In this document: piece by piece, positions 25,509-35,165 of the stretch | How positions within the stretch are numbered: the first letter of the stretch is position 1 | How the letters are laid out: every line of letters starts with the position of its first letter | From: Streptomyces gobiensis | GTDB lineage: Bacteria; Actinomycetota; Actinomycetes; Streptomycetales; Streptomycetaceae | Length of the DNA: 64,000 bases | Assembly (NCBI RefSeq): GCF_021216675.1 | Contig: NZ_CP086120.1 | Coordinates: 2,834,501-2,898,500, forward strand | Direction of reading: 5' to 3' | Translations under genes and position numbers: made by a program | The notes under the pieces: model-generated | The model's input: the letters and a program-made list of their open reading frames with translations, nothing else | Told to the model about the DNA's origin: nothing | Database searches by the model: none

Positions 25509-25542
25509 GAGGGCCGTGGACTCCGGCGAGTCCACGGCCCTC
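25509..25542. terminator. Bidirectional hairpin terminator downstream of DUF5324 gene
   Basis: A 14-bp perfect stem GAGGGCCGTGGACT / AGTCCACGGCCCTC (25509-25522 and 25529-25542) has a 6-base loop. It lies 20 bases after the DUF5324 stop on the minus strand and upstream of the XRE regulator promoter region. Confidence 0.8.
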
Positions 25543-25561
25543 GGTGGTGGCGGATGGGCGC

Positions 25562-26188
25562 TCAGTGGGGTTCTTCGCGTTCCGTCTTGGCCTCTGTCTC
25601 GACCTCGGCTTCGAGGGGCGCGCCTTCGGTCGGGCTGATCGGGGAGCGGTCATCCACCTCCGTGGGAGCCGGCGGCTCGACCAGCCAGTCGGGGTTGGCC
25701 TGCTTGTCCCACCAGCGCCAGGCGGCGACGGCGACACCCGTGAGGACGCTCAGCATGACCAGGCGCTTGAACACCCTGCCGTTACGGGCCCGGCGCGCCC
25801 GCTTCCGGCTGAGCTTTCGCACCTCGGCCGGGGTGACCTCGCCACGGAGCGCGGCGAGCGCGGCCGTGGAGCGGGCGAGTGCTTCCTCCCGGGCCGGTCC
25901 GGCGGCCACGCGGGCCGCTTCCATCCTGGGGGCGGTGTACTCGGCGGCCTGGCGGGCGGCCCTGAGGGTCTGTTCGGCGGCGCGGGTCGCGGCATGGTCG
26001 ACGGCCGATGGCAGATTCTGACGAGCGTGCGAAATACGCGGTGCCAGCCGGTGCTCGTACTGCTCCTGTGCGGCGCACTGGGCCTGCCGCGCGGCATGGC
26101 TCACCCTGGGCGCCACCGCGTCCAAGGCGTGCCGCACGCTGTCCTTCGTGGTGCTCTTCGCGGCGCGCACGCTGTCCTTGCGGGTCAC
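25562..26188 (-). CDS. DUF5324 family membrane-associated protein
   Basis: 208 residues from GTG 26188, with GGAGGAG six bases upstream. Most of the protein is an Ala/Arg-rich amphipathic helix (residues 1-125, with repeats like ARQAxxAAxE). A transmembrane helix at about 142-160 follows (VFKRLVMLSVLTGVAVAAWR). The C-terminal tail is acidic (EAEVETEAKTEREEPH). The layout matches DUF5324, a Streptomyces-wide family of unknown function. Its neighbour on the other side is the divergent cyclophilin gene. Confidence 0.85.
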   Translation of the reverse strand: MTRKDSVRAAKSTTKDSVRHALDAVAPRVSHAARQAQCAAQEQYEHRLAPRISHARQNLPSAVDHAATRAAEQTLRAARQAAEYTAPRMEAARVAAGPAREEALARSTAALAALRGEVTPAEVRKLSRKRARRARNGRVFKRLVMLSVLTGVAVAAWRWWDKQANPDWLVEPPAPTEVDDRSPISPTEGAPLEAEVETEAKTEREEPH

Positions 26189-26474
26189 GGTGTTCTCCTC
26201 CTCGGTGGCGTGTCGGTTGTCGCCTTTACACCCGTTTGAAGATCATGCCTGGTTGTCTGGGATGCGGCATGTGCGGGTGGGCATCCGGGTCACGTAGTAC
26301 CGCGTCTTTGTGGCTTGAAGCCGACAATGCCATGATTCGCGCCATCGTGCTCTGGTACGACTGGCATTCGGCAGCCTCTCGTCCGGTCACCACCCCTATG
26401 GGGGCTTCGCGCACCTCCGGTTCTCGTACATGGGAGGATCGGGAAACGTCACAGAGGACTATGGAAGGTAGATC

Positions 26475-27002
26475 GTGGCTGAGCAGCTTTACGCCACCCT
26501 GAAGACCAACCAAGGCGACATCGAGGTTCAGCTCTTCCCGAACCACGCGCCGAAGACGGTCAAGAACTTCGTTGAGCTCGCTGAGGGCTCCCGCGAGTGG
26601 ACGCATCCGGCCACCGGTAAGAAGTCCACCGACAAGCTGTATGACGGCACGGTCTTCCACCGGGTGATCAGCGGCTTTATGATCCAGGGCGGCGACCCGC
26701 TGGGTAACGGCACCGGTGGTCCCGGGTACGAGTTCGGTGACGAGATCCACCCGGACCTCGCCTTCGACAAGCCGTACCTGCTGGCCATGGCCAACGCCGG
26801 TCCGGGCACCAACGGCTCGCAGTTCTTCATCACCGTCTCGCCGACGGCCTGGCTGACCGGTAAGCACACCATCTTCGGTGAGGTCGCGACCGAGGCCGGG
26901 AAGAAGCTCGTAAACGCGATCGCGAGCACCCAGACGAACCCGCGCACCGACCGCCCGGTGCAGGATGTCGTGATCGAGTCGGTCGTCATCGAGCGTCGCT
27001 GA
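26475..27002 (+). CDS. ppiA: Peptidyl-prolyl cis-trans isomerase (cyclophilin type)
   Basis: 175 residues, cytoplasmic (no signal peptide). Active-site and cyclosporin-pocket motifs are present: FHRVISGFMIQGGDP, LAMANAGPGTNGSQFFI and WLTGKHTIFGEV. It isomerises Xaa-Pro bonds during protein folding. GTG 26475 has GGAAGG upstream. The 286 bases before it (26189-26474) hold its promoter and the divergent DUF5324 promoter; I cannot place their boxes. A clear terminator follows. Confidence 0.95.
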   Translation: MAEQLYATLKTNQGDIEVQLFPNHAPKTVKNFVELAEGSREWTHPATGKKSTDKLYDGTVFHRVISGFMIQGGDPLGNGTGGPGYEFGDEIHPDLAFDKPYLLAMANAGPGTNGSQFFITVSPTAWLTGKHTIFGEVATEAGKKLVNAIASTQTNPRTDRPVQDVVIESVVIERR

Positions 27003-27023
27003 TCCCCCGGTCCGGGGAACCGC

Positions 27024-27058
27024 TCCGCCCCATCTGTCCGTAAGACAGATGGGGCGGA
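27024..27058 (+). terminator. Terminator after ppiA
   Basis: A perfect 15-bp stem TCCGCCCCATCTGTC / GACAGATGGGGCGGA (27024-27038 and 27044-27058) has a CGTAA loop and begins 21 bases after the stop. Confidence 0.85.
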
Positions 27059-27156
27059 TTCCGTATGTGGCGTATGTGGCGTACGTGGCGTGCAGGGTGG
27101 GCACGGGGTCGGTACAGCGGGCACGGGCAGGTGGACGGAAGGGTGGAAGGGGAGCC

Positions 27157-28056
27157 ATGGAGGACCAGCAGGGTGGTCAGGGCGGCCGGCAACACCAGTT
27201 GCCGGGCTGCTACCGGCATCCGGACCGGGAGACCGGTATCAGCTGCACCCGGTGCGAGAAGCCGATCTGCCCCGACTGCATGATCGCCGCCTCGGTGGGC
27301 TATCAGTGCCCGGACTGTGTGCGCGGCGGCTCCGGCACCGGACATGGCCCGGCCGCCAACCAGCCGCGCACGCTCGCCGGCGGCACGCTCGTGCGGGATA
27401 CCCGGCTGATCACCAAGATCCTCCTGGGGATGAACGTCGCGGTCTTCATCGCGGTGCTGTCGGTCGGCGATCAGCTGGTCACCGAGCTCGGGATGATTGG
27501 CTACGCGTCCGTCGATCTGTTCGGCAGCGACTGGATAGGTGTCGCGGATGGTGAGTGGTACCGGCTGCTGACGTCGGCCTTTCTCCACCAGGAGATCTGG
27601 CACATCGGCTTCAACATGATGGCGCTGTGGTTCCTCGGCCCACCGCTGGAGGCCGCCCTGGGCCGTAGCCGGTTCCTCGCGCTGTATCTGCTGTCCGCAC
27701 TCGGCGGTAATGTCCTGACATACTGGCTGATGGCGCAGAACCAGCTCTCACTGGGCGCCTCGGGAGCGATCTTCGGATTGTTCGGGGCCACCGCGGTGCT
27801 GATGCGGCGGATGCGTTACGACATGCGCCCCATCGTCGTTCTTCTGGTCATCAACCTGGTCATCACCTTTATGCCAGGCTTGAACATCGCCTGGCAGGCG
27901 CATCTGGGTGGGCTGATCGTGGGCGCGGCGATCGCCTACGCCATGGTGCACGCGCCGCGCGAGAGGCGGACCCTGGTGCAGTACGGTACCTGCGCCGCGG
28001 TGGCGCTGGTGCTGGTCATCGCCGGTGTGGCGCGAACCCTGATGCTACTCGGCTGA
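27157..28056 (+). CDS. Rhomboid-family intramembrane serine protease
   Basis: 299 residues from ATG 27157 (AGGGGAG upstream). The N-terminus holds a zinc-ribbon/B-box-like cluster (CYRHPDRETGISCTRCEKPI, then CPDC, YQCPDC). At least six transmembrane helices follow. The catalytic Ser is in LSLGASGAIFGLFGA and the His partner in WQAHLGGLIVG. Conserved WHIGFNMMALW matches rhomboid helix 2. It cleaves transmembrane substrates within the membrane; targets are unknown. Confidence 0.93.
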   Translation: MEDQQGGQGGRQHQLPGCYRHPDRETGISCTRCEKPICPDCMIAASVGYQCPDCVRGGSGTGHGPAANQPRTLAGGTLVRDTRLITKILLGMNVAVFIAVLSVGDQLVTELGMIGYASVDLFGSDWIGVADGEWYRLLTSAFLHQEIWHIGFNMMALWFLGPPLEAALGRSRFLALYLLSALGGNVLTYWLMAQNQLSLGASGAIFGLFGATAVLMRRMRYDMRPIVVLLVINLVITFMPGLNIAWQAHLGGLIVGAAIAYAMVHAPRERRTLVQYGTCAAVALVLVIAGVARTLMLLG

Positions 28057-28092
28057 CGGCCATGGCTCCCCTTCAACCCTTCAACGAAAAAG

Positions 28093-28293
28093 TTATCCAC
28101 AGACGGTAGGGGATCTTGTGCATGACGCGAGGAGCGCCCTCCTCGGGTCGCACAGAGGTCCGTTTCCCCTGTGGGATCAGCGGATATAGGGGACTCGCAT
28201 GGCGGGCGGCCAACTGCGGAGGCCGTCAACCCCCACTAAGTTATCCACAGATCTTCTGAACTTTTCCCAGGCCTGTGGACGGGCTGTGGATAA
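28093..28293. repeat. DnaA box cluster outside oriC
   Basis: Three exact TTATCCACA boxes: plus strand at 28093-28101 and 28241-28249, minus strand (TGTGGATAA) at 28285-28293. A relaxed box TGTGGACGG lies at 28274-28282. They sit in a 265-base intergenic region between the rhomboid and crgA genes. DnaA binds such boxes; a cluster away from oriC could titrate DnaA or regulate the flanking genes. No dnaA or dnaN is adjacent, so this is not oriC itself. Confidence 0.85.
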
Positions 28294-28321
28294 CTCAAGG
28301 GGGCTTGGGTTGCTGCCCCGG

Positions 28322-28576
28322 CTACTTCCACTGGGTGGAGACGACGAAGCCCACCGCGATGAAGCCGAAGCCGACCACGATGTTCCAGTTGCCCAGGGCC
28401 TCAACCGGCAGCTTGCCCTCGGTCACATAGAAGACAACGATCCACGCCAAGCCGATCGCGAACATCGCCAGCATCAGCGGCGCGACCCAGCGCCGCCCGG
28501 AACTCAGATCGATCTTCGTCTGCTTCACCGGCTGGGTGTGATCGTCTTTCTTCTTGCGGATCCGTGACTTCGGCAC
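28322..28576 (-). CDS. crgA: Cell division protein CrgA
   Basis: 84 residues. A basic cytoplasmic N-terminus ([11 protein letters not shown]) is followed by two transmembrane helices ([20 protein letters not shown] and [18 protein letters not shown]) and a terminal QWK. The short extracytoplasmic loop and the STQWK end are the CrgA hallmarks. In Streptomyces CrgA coordinates septation and restrains FtsZ ring formation. It diverges from the DUF881 gene with 99 bases between starts. Confidence 0.97.
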   Translation of the reverse strand: MPKSRIRKKKDDHTQPVKQTKIDLSSGRRWVAPLMLAMFAIGLAWIVVFYVTEGKLPVEALGNWNIVVGFGFIAVGFVVSTQWK

Positions 28577-28675
28577 GAGGGGCTCTCCTGTCGATGCGCT
28601 CTGATCGCGCGGAATCGGTGCTGCTGTAGTCCGTTAGCGTAGTGCTTCCATGCGGTGGAAGGAGACAAGGGTACG

Positions 28676-29422
28676 GTGACCACATCCCGCTTCCGACCTG
28701 CCCGGCTCGCGACCATTGGTGTCTTCGCCCTCGCCGGACTGATCTTCTGGGTCAGCTTCAACACCGCACAGGGGACAAACCTCCGCAGCGACGAGTCCAT
28801 GCTGCGTTTCTCCGACCTTATTCAGGAGCGTAGTCGCGAGAACGACAAGCTGGAATCCTCCACGGCCAGGCTCCGTGCCGAGGTCGCCTCCCTCGCCAAG
28901 CGCGACAGCGGCAGTACCGAGTCCGAGAAGAAGCGGCTGCGCGGCGTTGAGTGGGCCGCGGGCGCCCATGAGCTCTCCGGCCGGGGGCTGACCGTCACGC
29001 TCACTGACGCGCCGTCCAACGCCACCGCCAAGATCCCCGGCGTACCCGAGCCGCAACCCGATGACCTGGTCATTCACCAGCAGGATCTACAGGCCGCCGT
29101 GAACGCGCTGTGGCAGGGCGGCGCCGAAGGCATCCAGGTGATGGACCAGCGGTTGATCTCCACCAGCGCCGTGCGTTGCGTCGGCAACACCCTGATCCTT
29201 CAGGGCCAGCTCTACTCCCCGCCCTACACGGTCACCGCGGTCGGCGATCCAGCCCAGCTCCGCAGGGCTCTCGACGGCTCCTCGGCGATCAGGACCTACA
29301 AGCTGTATGTCGACGCCTATGGGCTCGGCTGGAAGGTCGACGAACACAAGGCGAACGCACCCGTGACACTGCCGGGCTACTCGGGCACAGTGGATCTCCA
29401 CCACGCGAAGCCCCTGGAGTAG
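28676..29422 (+). CDS. DUF881 membrane protein
   Basis: 248 residues from GTG 28676, chosen because GGAAGGAG (28656-28663) lies 12 bases upstream; a GTG at 28655 overlaps that site. An N-terminal membrane helix (LATIGVFALAGLIFWVSFNT) leads to a coiled coil (RSRENDKLESSTARLRAEVA). The extracellular DUF881 domain shows LTVTLTDAP, LVIHQQDLQAAVNALWQGGA and RCVGNTLILQGQ. It is the usual neighbour of crgA in actinobacteria and may act in division or envelope assembly. The sortase gene follows by six bases, so they are co-transcribed. Confidence 0.92.
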   Translation: MTTSRFRPARLATIGVFALAGLIFWVSFNTAQGTNLRSDESMLRFSDLIQERSRENDKLESSTARLRAEVASLAKRDSGSTESEKKRLRGVEWAAGAHELSGRGLTVTLTDAPSNATAKIPGVPEPQPDDLVIHQQDLQAAVNALWQGGAEGIQVMDQRLISTSAVRCVGNTLILQGQLYSPPYTVTAVGDPAQLRRALDGSSAIRTYKLYVDAYGLGWKVDEHKANAPVTLPGYSGTVDLHHAKPLE

Positions 29423-29428
29423 TGACAC

Positions 29429-30148
29429 ATGCCGGTGCGGGCGGTCGTCAGAGCGTTCAGCGAGCTGTGCGTCACCGTCGGCACCGTGATCGTGCTGTTT
29501 GTGGTCTACCTCCTGTACTGGACGGGCATACGGGCCGAGGCCGCCGTCGACAGCGGGATCAACCGGCTTGCGGAGCAGTGGGCGGCCGAGCCGGTGGAGG
29601 CGGGAGCGCAGGAGCCGGAGTCGGAATCGGAGCAGGAGGCAGAGCAGGAGGCGGAGCCGTATCGGGACGGCAGGCCGTTCGCTGTGATGTACATCCCCCG
29701 GTTCGGAGCGGGCTGGGCCAAGCCCGTGCTGGAGAACACCGAGGCCAGCACCCTCAAGAAGGGGCTCGGCCGCTACCCCGGCTCCGACCGGCTCGGGGCG
29801 AAGGGCAACTTCGCGGTCGCCGGGCACCGGCGTACCCACGGCGACCCCTTCAAGGACTTCCCCCGGCTGCGCCCCGGCGACGCGGTCGTCGTCCAGGACG
29901 GCACCACCTGGTACACGTACCGGATCGAACGCCGCCCGTACCGCACCCTGCCCACCGACACCGGTGTCGTCGCCGCCCTGCCCCGCCCCCTCAACCAGGA
30001 CGCGGCGCCGTTCACCGAGCCGGGCCGCTATCTCACCCTCACCACCTGTGAACCGGAGTGGGGTAGCAGCCACCGGCTGATCGCCTGGGCCCGGCTCGAC
30101 GCGACCCAGCCGGTGACGGAAGGGAAGCCGGCCGCCTTGCGAGACTGA
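29429..30148 (+). CDS. Class E sortase (first of three)
   Basis: 239 residues. An N-terminal membrane anchor (LCVTVGTVIVLFVVYLLYW) is followed by an acidic linker rich in Glu (PESESEQEAEQEAEP). The sortase beta-barrel has catalytic His133 (VAGHRRTHGDP), Cys207 (LTLTTCEPE) and Arg216 (SSHRLIAW). Class E sortases of Streptomyces attach chaplins and other proteins with an LAXTG-type signal to peptidoglycan. Cotranscribed with the DUF881 gene. Confidence 0.92.
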   Translation: MPVRAVVRAFSELCVTVGTVIVLFVVYLLYWTGIRAEAAVDSGINRLAEQWAAEPVEAGAQEPESESEQEAEQEAEPYRDGRPFAVMYIPRFGAGWAKPVLENTEASTLKKGLGRYPGSDRLGAKGNFAVAGHRRTHGDPFKDFPRLRPGDAVVVQDGTTWYTYRIERRPYRTLPTDTGVVAALPRPLNQDAAPFTEPGRYLTLTTCEPEWGSSHRLIAWARLDATQPVTEGKPAALRD

Positions 30149-30239
30149 TGCCCGCACGCTTGCCCCGGGACGTACTCTGGGTGGGCGCACCGAACGCATT
30201 GACCCGGGCGCATGGCTGGGGAAGGGACGGCACTACGGC

Positions 30240-30401
30240 ATGTACGGCTGGATCTGGCGGCATCTGCCGGGCAACGCATATGTGCGGGCAGCGCTCTCGC
30301 TCGTGCTGGTACTGGCAACCGTGTACGTGCTTTTCCAGTACGTCTTCCCATGGGCGGAACCGCTGTTGCCCTTCAATGATGTGACCGTGGACGAGGGCTG
30401 A
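30240..30401 (+). CDS. Small conserved-looking membrane protein
   Basis: 53 residues from ATG 30240 (AGGGA 13 bases upstream): MYGWIWRHLPGN, then a transmembrane helix ALSLVLVLATVYVLFQYVF, then PWAEPLLPFNDVTVDEG. Its size, clean topology and fixed place between the sortase and pabA suggest a real gene. I believe a similar short ORF occurs at this spot in other Streptomyces, but I could not check. Function unknown. Confidence 0.75.
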   Translation: MYGWIWRHLPGNAYVRAALSLVLVLATVYVLFQYVFPWAEPLLPFNDVTVDEG

Positions 30402-30416
30402 CGGGGGCGAGGGCTG

Positions 30417-31046
30417 ATGAGCGCACGGATTCTCGTTGTCGACAACTACGACAGTTTTGTTTTCAATCTCGTTCAGTACCTCTACCAGCTGGGCGCGGAG
30501 TGCGAGGTGCTGCGCAACGATGAGGTGCGGACCGAGCACGCGCAGGACGGTTTCGACGGGGTGCTGCTGTCCCCTGGGCCGGGCACGCCCGAGCACGCCG
30601 GGGTCTGCGTCGAGATGGTGCGGCACTGTGCGGCCACCGAGGTGCCGGTCTTCGGTGTGTGTCTGGGTATGCAGTCGATGGCGGTCGCCTACGGCGGTGT
30701 TGTGGACCGGGCGCCCGAGCTGCTGCACGGCAAGACCTCGTTGGTGACGCACGACGGTACCGGTGTCTTCGCGGGGTTGCCTTCGCCGTTTACGGCGACT
30801 CGCTACCATTCGCTGGCGGCCGAGCCGCAGTTCGTTCCGGATGAGCTGGAGGTCACCGCGCGCACCGAATCAGGCGTGATCATGGGGATGCGGCACCGGG
30901 AACTCCTGGTCGAAGGCGTGCAGTTCCACCCTGAGTCGGTGCTCACCGAGTGGGGTCACCGGATGCTCGCCAACTGGCTGGTGGAGTGCGGCGACAGCGG
31001 TGCCGTGGAGCGTTCCGAGGGGCTTGCCCCGGTGGTCGGGACGTGA
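30417..31046 (+). CDS. pabA: Anthranilate/aminodeoxychorismate synthase glutamine amidotransferase
   Basis: 209 residues, class I glutamine amidotransferase. The Cys nucleophile lies in FGVCLGMQSMA, and the His/Glu pair in EGVQFHPESVLTEWG. The N-terminal VVDNYDSFVFNLVQYL and SPGPGTPEHAG are typical of TrpG/PabA. It releases ammonia for chorismate amination in folate or tryptophan synthesis; the synthase partner is not in the window. The position near pknB matches other actinobacteria. The next gene starts at GTG 31043, overlapping the stop. Confidence 0.9.
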   Translation: MSARILVVDNYDSFVFNLVQYLYQLGAECEVLRNDEVRTEHAQDGFDGVLLSPGPGTPEHAGVCVEMVRHCAATEVPVFGVCLGMQSMAVAYGGVVDRAPELLHGKTSLVTHDGTGVFAGLPSPFTATRYHSLAAEPQFVPDELEVTARTESGVIMGMRHRELLVEGVQFHPESVLTEWGHRMLANWLVECGDSGAVERSEGLAPVVGT

Positions 31047-32206
31047 CGGCGCTGCGCCCGGAGAACGGTGCGGCCTACGATCCATACGCTGACCCGAACG
31101 CCTACGAGGCGGCGGTCGGCCGCCTCAGCGATCCGCTGAACGATCCCCTGCCCGGGCAGCAGGAGCAGGAGCAGCGGTACGAGGATACGTATCAGCGGCC
31201 CTACGAGGCGCCGTACGAGGCGCCGTACGAGGCGTCCTACGGGGCCTCGTACGGGGCGTCATACGGGGCGTCCTACGGGGCGGCGTATGCGGAGCCGCAG
31301 CAGCAGGGGTACTACGACCCGTACGAGCCCATAACCGGACCGGTAGCCGAGCCGGTAGCTGAGCCCGTAGCCGAGCCGGTTCCCGGGCACGTTCCCGAGC
31401 CGGTCTTTGACGATGAGACCGTTGCGCTGCGGCAGGCCGAGGAGCCTGTGCCCACCCCGCGGCCGTCCGGCGAGGGGCGGGCCGCGCGGCGGAAGGCGGC
31501 GGCGCGGGCGGCGAAGAAGCGCAGGGACAGTCCTGGGGTCATCGCCAGCCGCGTCATCGGTGAGCTGTTTATAACGATGGGTGTGCTGTTGCTGCTCTTC
31601 GTCACCTATCAGCTCTGGTGGACGAATGTCCTCGCCGATCAGCAGGCGAGCGGTGCGGCCAAGAGCCTGGAGAAGGAGTGGGGGTCGGGTGACCAGGAGC
31701 GCGAGCCTGGGGCCTTCGCACCGGGCAAGGGTTTCGCGATCATGTACATCCCCAAGCTGGATGTGCGGGTCCCGATCGCTGAGGGTATCGACAAGCCCAC
31801 GGTGCTGGACCGTGGCATGGTCGGGCACTACGACGAGGAGTCCGGTCTGAAGACCGCGATGCCCTGGGACAAGCAGGGGAACTTCGGGCTGGCCGCGCAC
31901 CGTAACACCCATGGTGAGCCGTTCCGTTACATCAATAAGCTGGTGGAGGGCGACCCGATCATCGTGGAGACGCAGAGCACGTACTACACGTACGAGATGA
32001 CGAGCCGGCTGCCCTCCACCTCGCCGTCGAACGTCGATGTGATCAGCCCGGTGCCGCAGCAGTCGGGCTTCACCAAGCCAGGCCGCTACATCACCCTGAC
32101 CACCTGCACGCCGGAATTCACCTCCAAGTACCGTCTGATCGTCTGGGGGAAAATGGTCGACGAGCGCCCGCGGAGCAAGGGGAAGCCGGACGCGCTCGTT
32201 GAGTAG
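31043..32206 (+). CDS. Class E sortase with long repeat-rich N-terminus (second of three)
   Basis: 387 residues from GTG 31043, which overlaps the pabA stop (GTGA). Residues 1-160 are cytoplasmic and low-complexity. They include tandem PYEA/SYGA repeats (53-82, encoded by about 12-base DNA repeats at 31200-31290) and PVAE repeats (100-113). The transmembrane helix is at about 167-190 (VIASRVIGELFITMGVLLLL). The catalytic residues are His286 (AAHRNTHGEP), Cys355 (TLTTCTPEF) and Arg364 (SKYRLIVW). It probably acts with its two neighbours in cell-wall anchoring of surface proteins. Confidence 0.92.
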   Translation: MTALRPENGAAYDPYADPNAYEAAVGRLSDPLNDPLPGQQEQEQRYEDTYQRPYEAPYEAPYEASYGASYGASYGASYGAAYAEPQQQGYYDPYEPITGPVAEPVAEPVAEPVPGHVPEPVFDDETVALRQAEEPVPTPRPSGEGRAARRKAAARAAKKRRDSPGVIASRVIGELFITMGVLLLLFVTYQLWWTNVLADQQASGAAKSLEKEWGSGDQEREPGAFAPGKGFAIMYIPKLDVRVPIAEGIDKPTVLDRGMVGHYDEESGLKTAMPWDKQGNFGLAAHRNTHGEPFRYINKLVEGDPIIVETQSTYYTYEMTSRLPSTSPSNVDVISPVPQQSGFTKPGRYITLTTCTPEFTSKYRLIVWGKMVDERPRSKGKPDALVE

Positions 32207-32236
32207 CGAACAGAGCGCGAACAGCGGAAGCGGACG

Positions 32237-32989
32237 GTGTCAGCAGTGCCAGTGACCGAGCGGGACCAGGCGGAGACCGAGGAGCGCCCACGGGGTCCCC
32301 GTCGGACGCGCAGCCGAATAGCCGCCGCCGTCAGCGTCTTTGGAGAGTTGCTGATCACCACGGGGCTGATCCTGGCGCTCTTTGTCGCCTACTCCCTGTG
32401 GTGGACGAATGTCCTCGCCGACCAGGAGGCCAAGCGCGAGAGCGACAAGGTGCGGGACAGCTGGGCGGCGGACGAGGACACCGGCCCCGGCGACCGGGAC
32501 ACCAAGGACGGCATCGGCTTTCTGCATGTCCCGGCGATGGGCAAGGGCGAGATCCTGGTCAAGGAGGGCATCAACCCCAAGGAGCTCAACCAGGGCATCG
32601 CGGGCTACTACGACAAGCCGGTCAAGTCGGCGATGCCCTGGGACCAGCGGGGCAACTTCTCCCTGGCGGCGCACCGGGACGGGCACGGCGCGAAGTTCCA
32701 CAACATTCACAAGATCAAGAAAGGTGACCCGGTCGTCTTCGAGACGAAGAACACCTGGTTCATCTACAAGGTCTACGCGATCCTGCCGCAGACCTCGAAG
32801 TTCAACGTCGAGGTACTGGACTCCGTCCCCAAGGAGTCGGGGAAGAAGAAGGCGGGCCGCTACATCACGCTGACCACCTGCACTCCGGTCTTCACCTCCA
32901 ACTACCGCTACATCGTCTGGGGCGAGCTGGAGCGCACCGAGTCCGTCGACGCGGACCGTACGCCGCCGCAGGAGCTGGCAGGCGGCTGA
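32237..32989 (+). CDS. Class E sortase (third of three)
   Basis: 250 residues. A basic N-terminus (RPRGPRRTRSRI) is followed by a membrane helix (FGELLITTGLILALFVAYSL). Catalytic residues are His146 (LAAHRDGHG), Cys215 (TLTTCTPVF) and Arg224 (SNYRYIVW). It lacks the long N-terminal repeat region of the second sortase but is otherwise close to it, so this is likely a recent duplication. A terminator hairpin begins at the stop codon. Confidence 0.92.
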   Translation: MSAVPVTERDQAETEERPRGPRRTRSRIAAAVSVFGELLITTGLILALFVAYSLWWTNVLADQEAKRESDKVRDSWAADEDTGPGDRDTKDGIGFLHVPAMGKGEILVKEGINPKELNQGIAGYYDKPVKSAMPWDQRGNFSLAAHRDGHGAKFHNIHKIKKGDPVVFETKNTWFIYKVYAILPQTSKFNVEVLDSVPKESGKKKAGRYITLTTCTPVFTSNYRYIVWGELERTESVDADRTPPQELAGG

Positions 32990-33015
32990 CGCGCGGGCGG
33001 GGAAGCCCGCGCGTC
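32988..33015. terminator. Bidirectional terminator between sortase and pknB
   Basis: An 11-bp stem GACGCGCGGGC / GCCCGCGCGTC has a GGGGAA loop. The stem includes the final bases of the third sortase. Convergent pknB stops at 33035, so the hairpin can serve both strands. Confidence 0.8.
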
Positions 33016-33034
33016 GCTTGTCGCCTACGCCGGA

Positions 33035-35035
<2,001 letters not shown>

Positions 35036-35165
35036 ATCTCCAGCCCTCTCCGTTCGTCCCGGCCGTACCGGTGTGCGGCCCGGCGGTGTGCTGCTCGGCA
35101 TACCGTACCCGGACCGTCCAGTCCTGCGGCCGGGACGTGATGTTCGTCCCGTTTGACTCCCGGGC

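Noticed and set aside
28057..28321. oriC
   Set aside because: Only three exact DnaA boxes, no dnaA/dnaN neighbours and no long AT-rich zone. The true oriC should be a few kilobases left of position 1.
30950..31042. Longer start for the second sortase gene at 30950
   Set aside because: It runs inside pabA; GTG 31043 overlapping the pabA stop is the natural coupled start.
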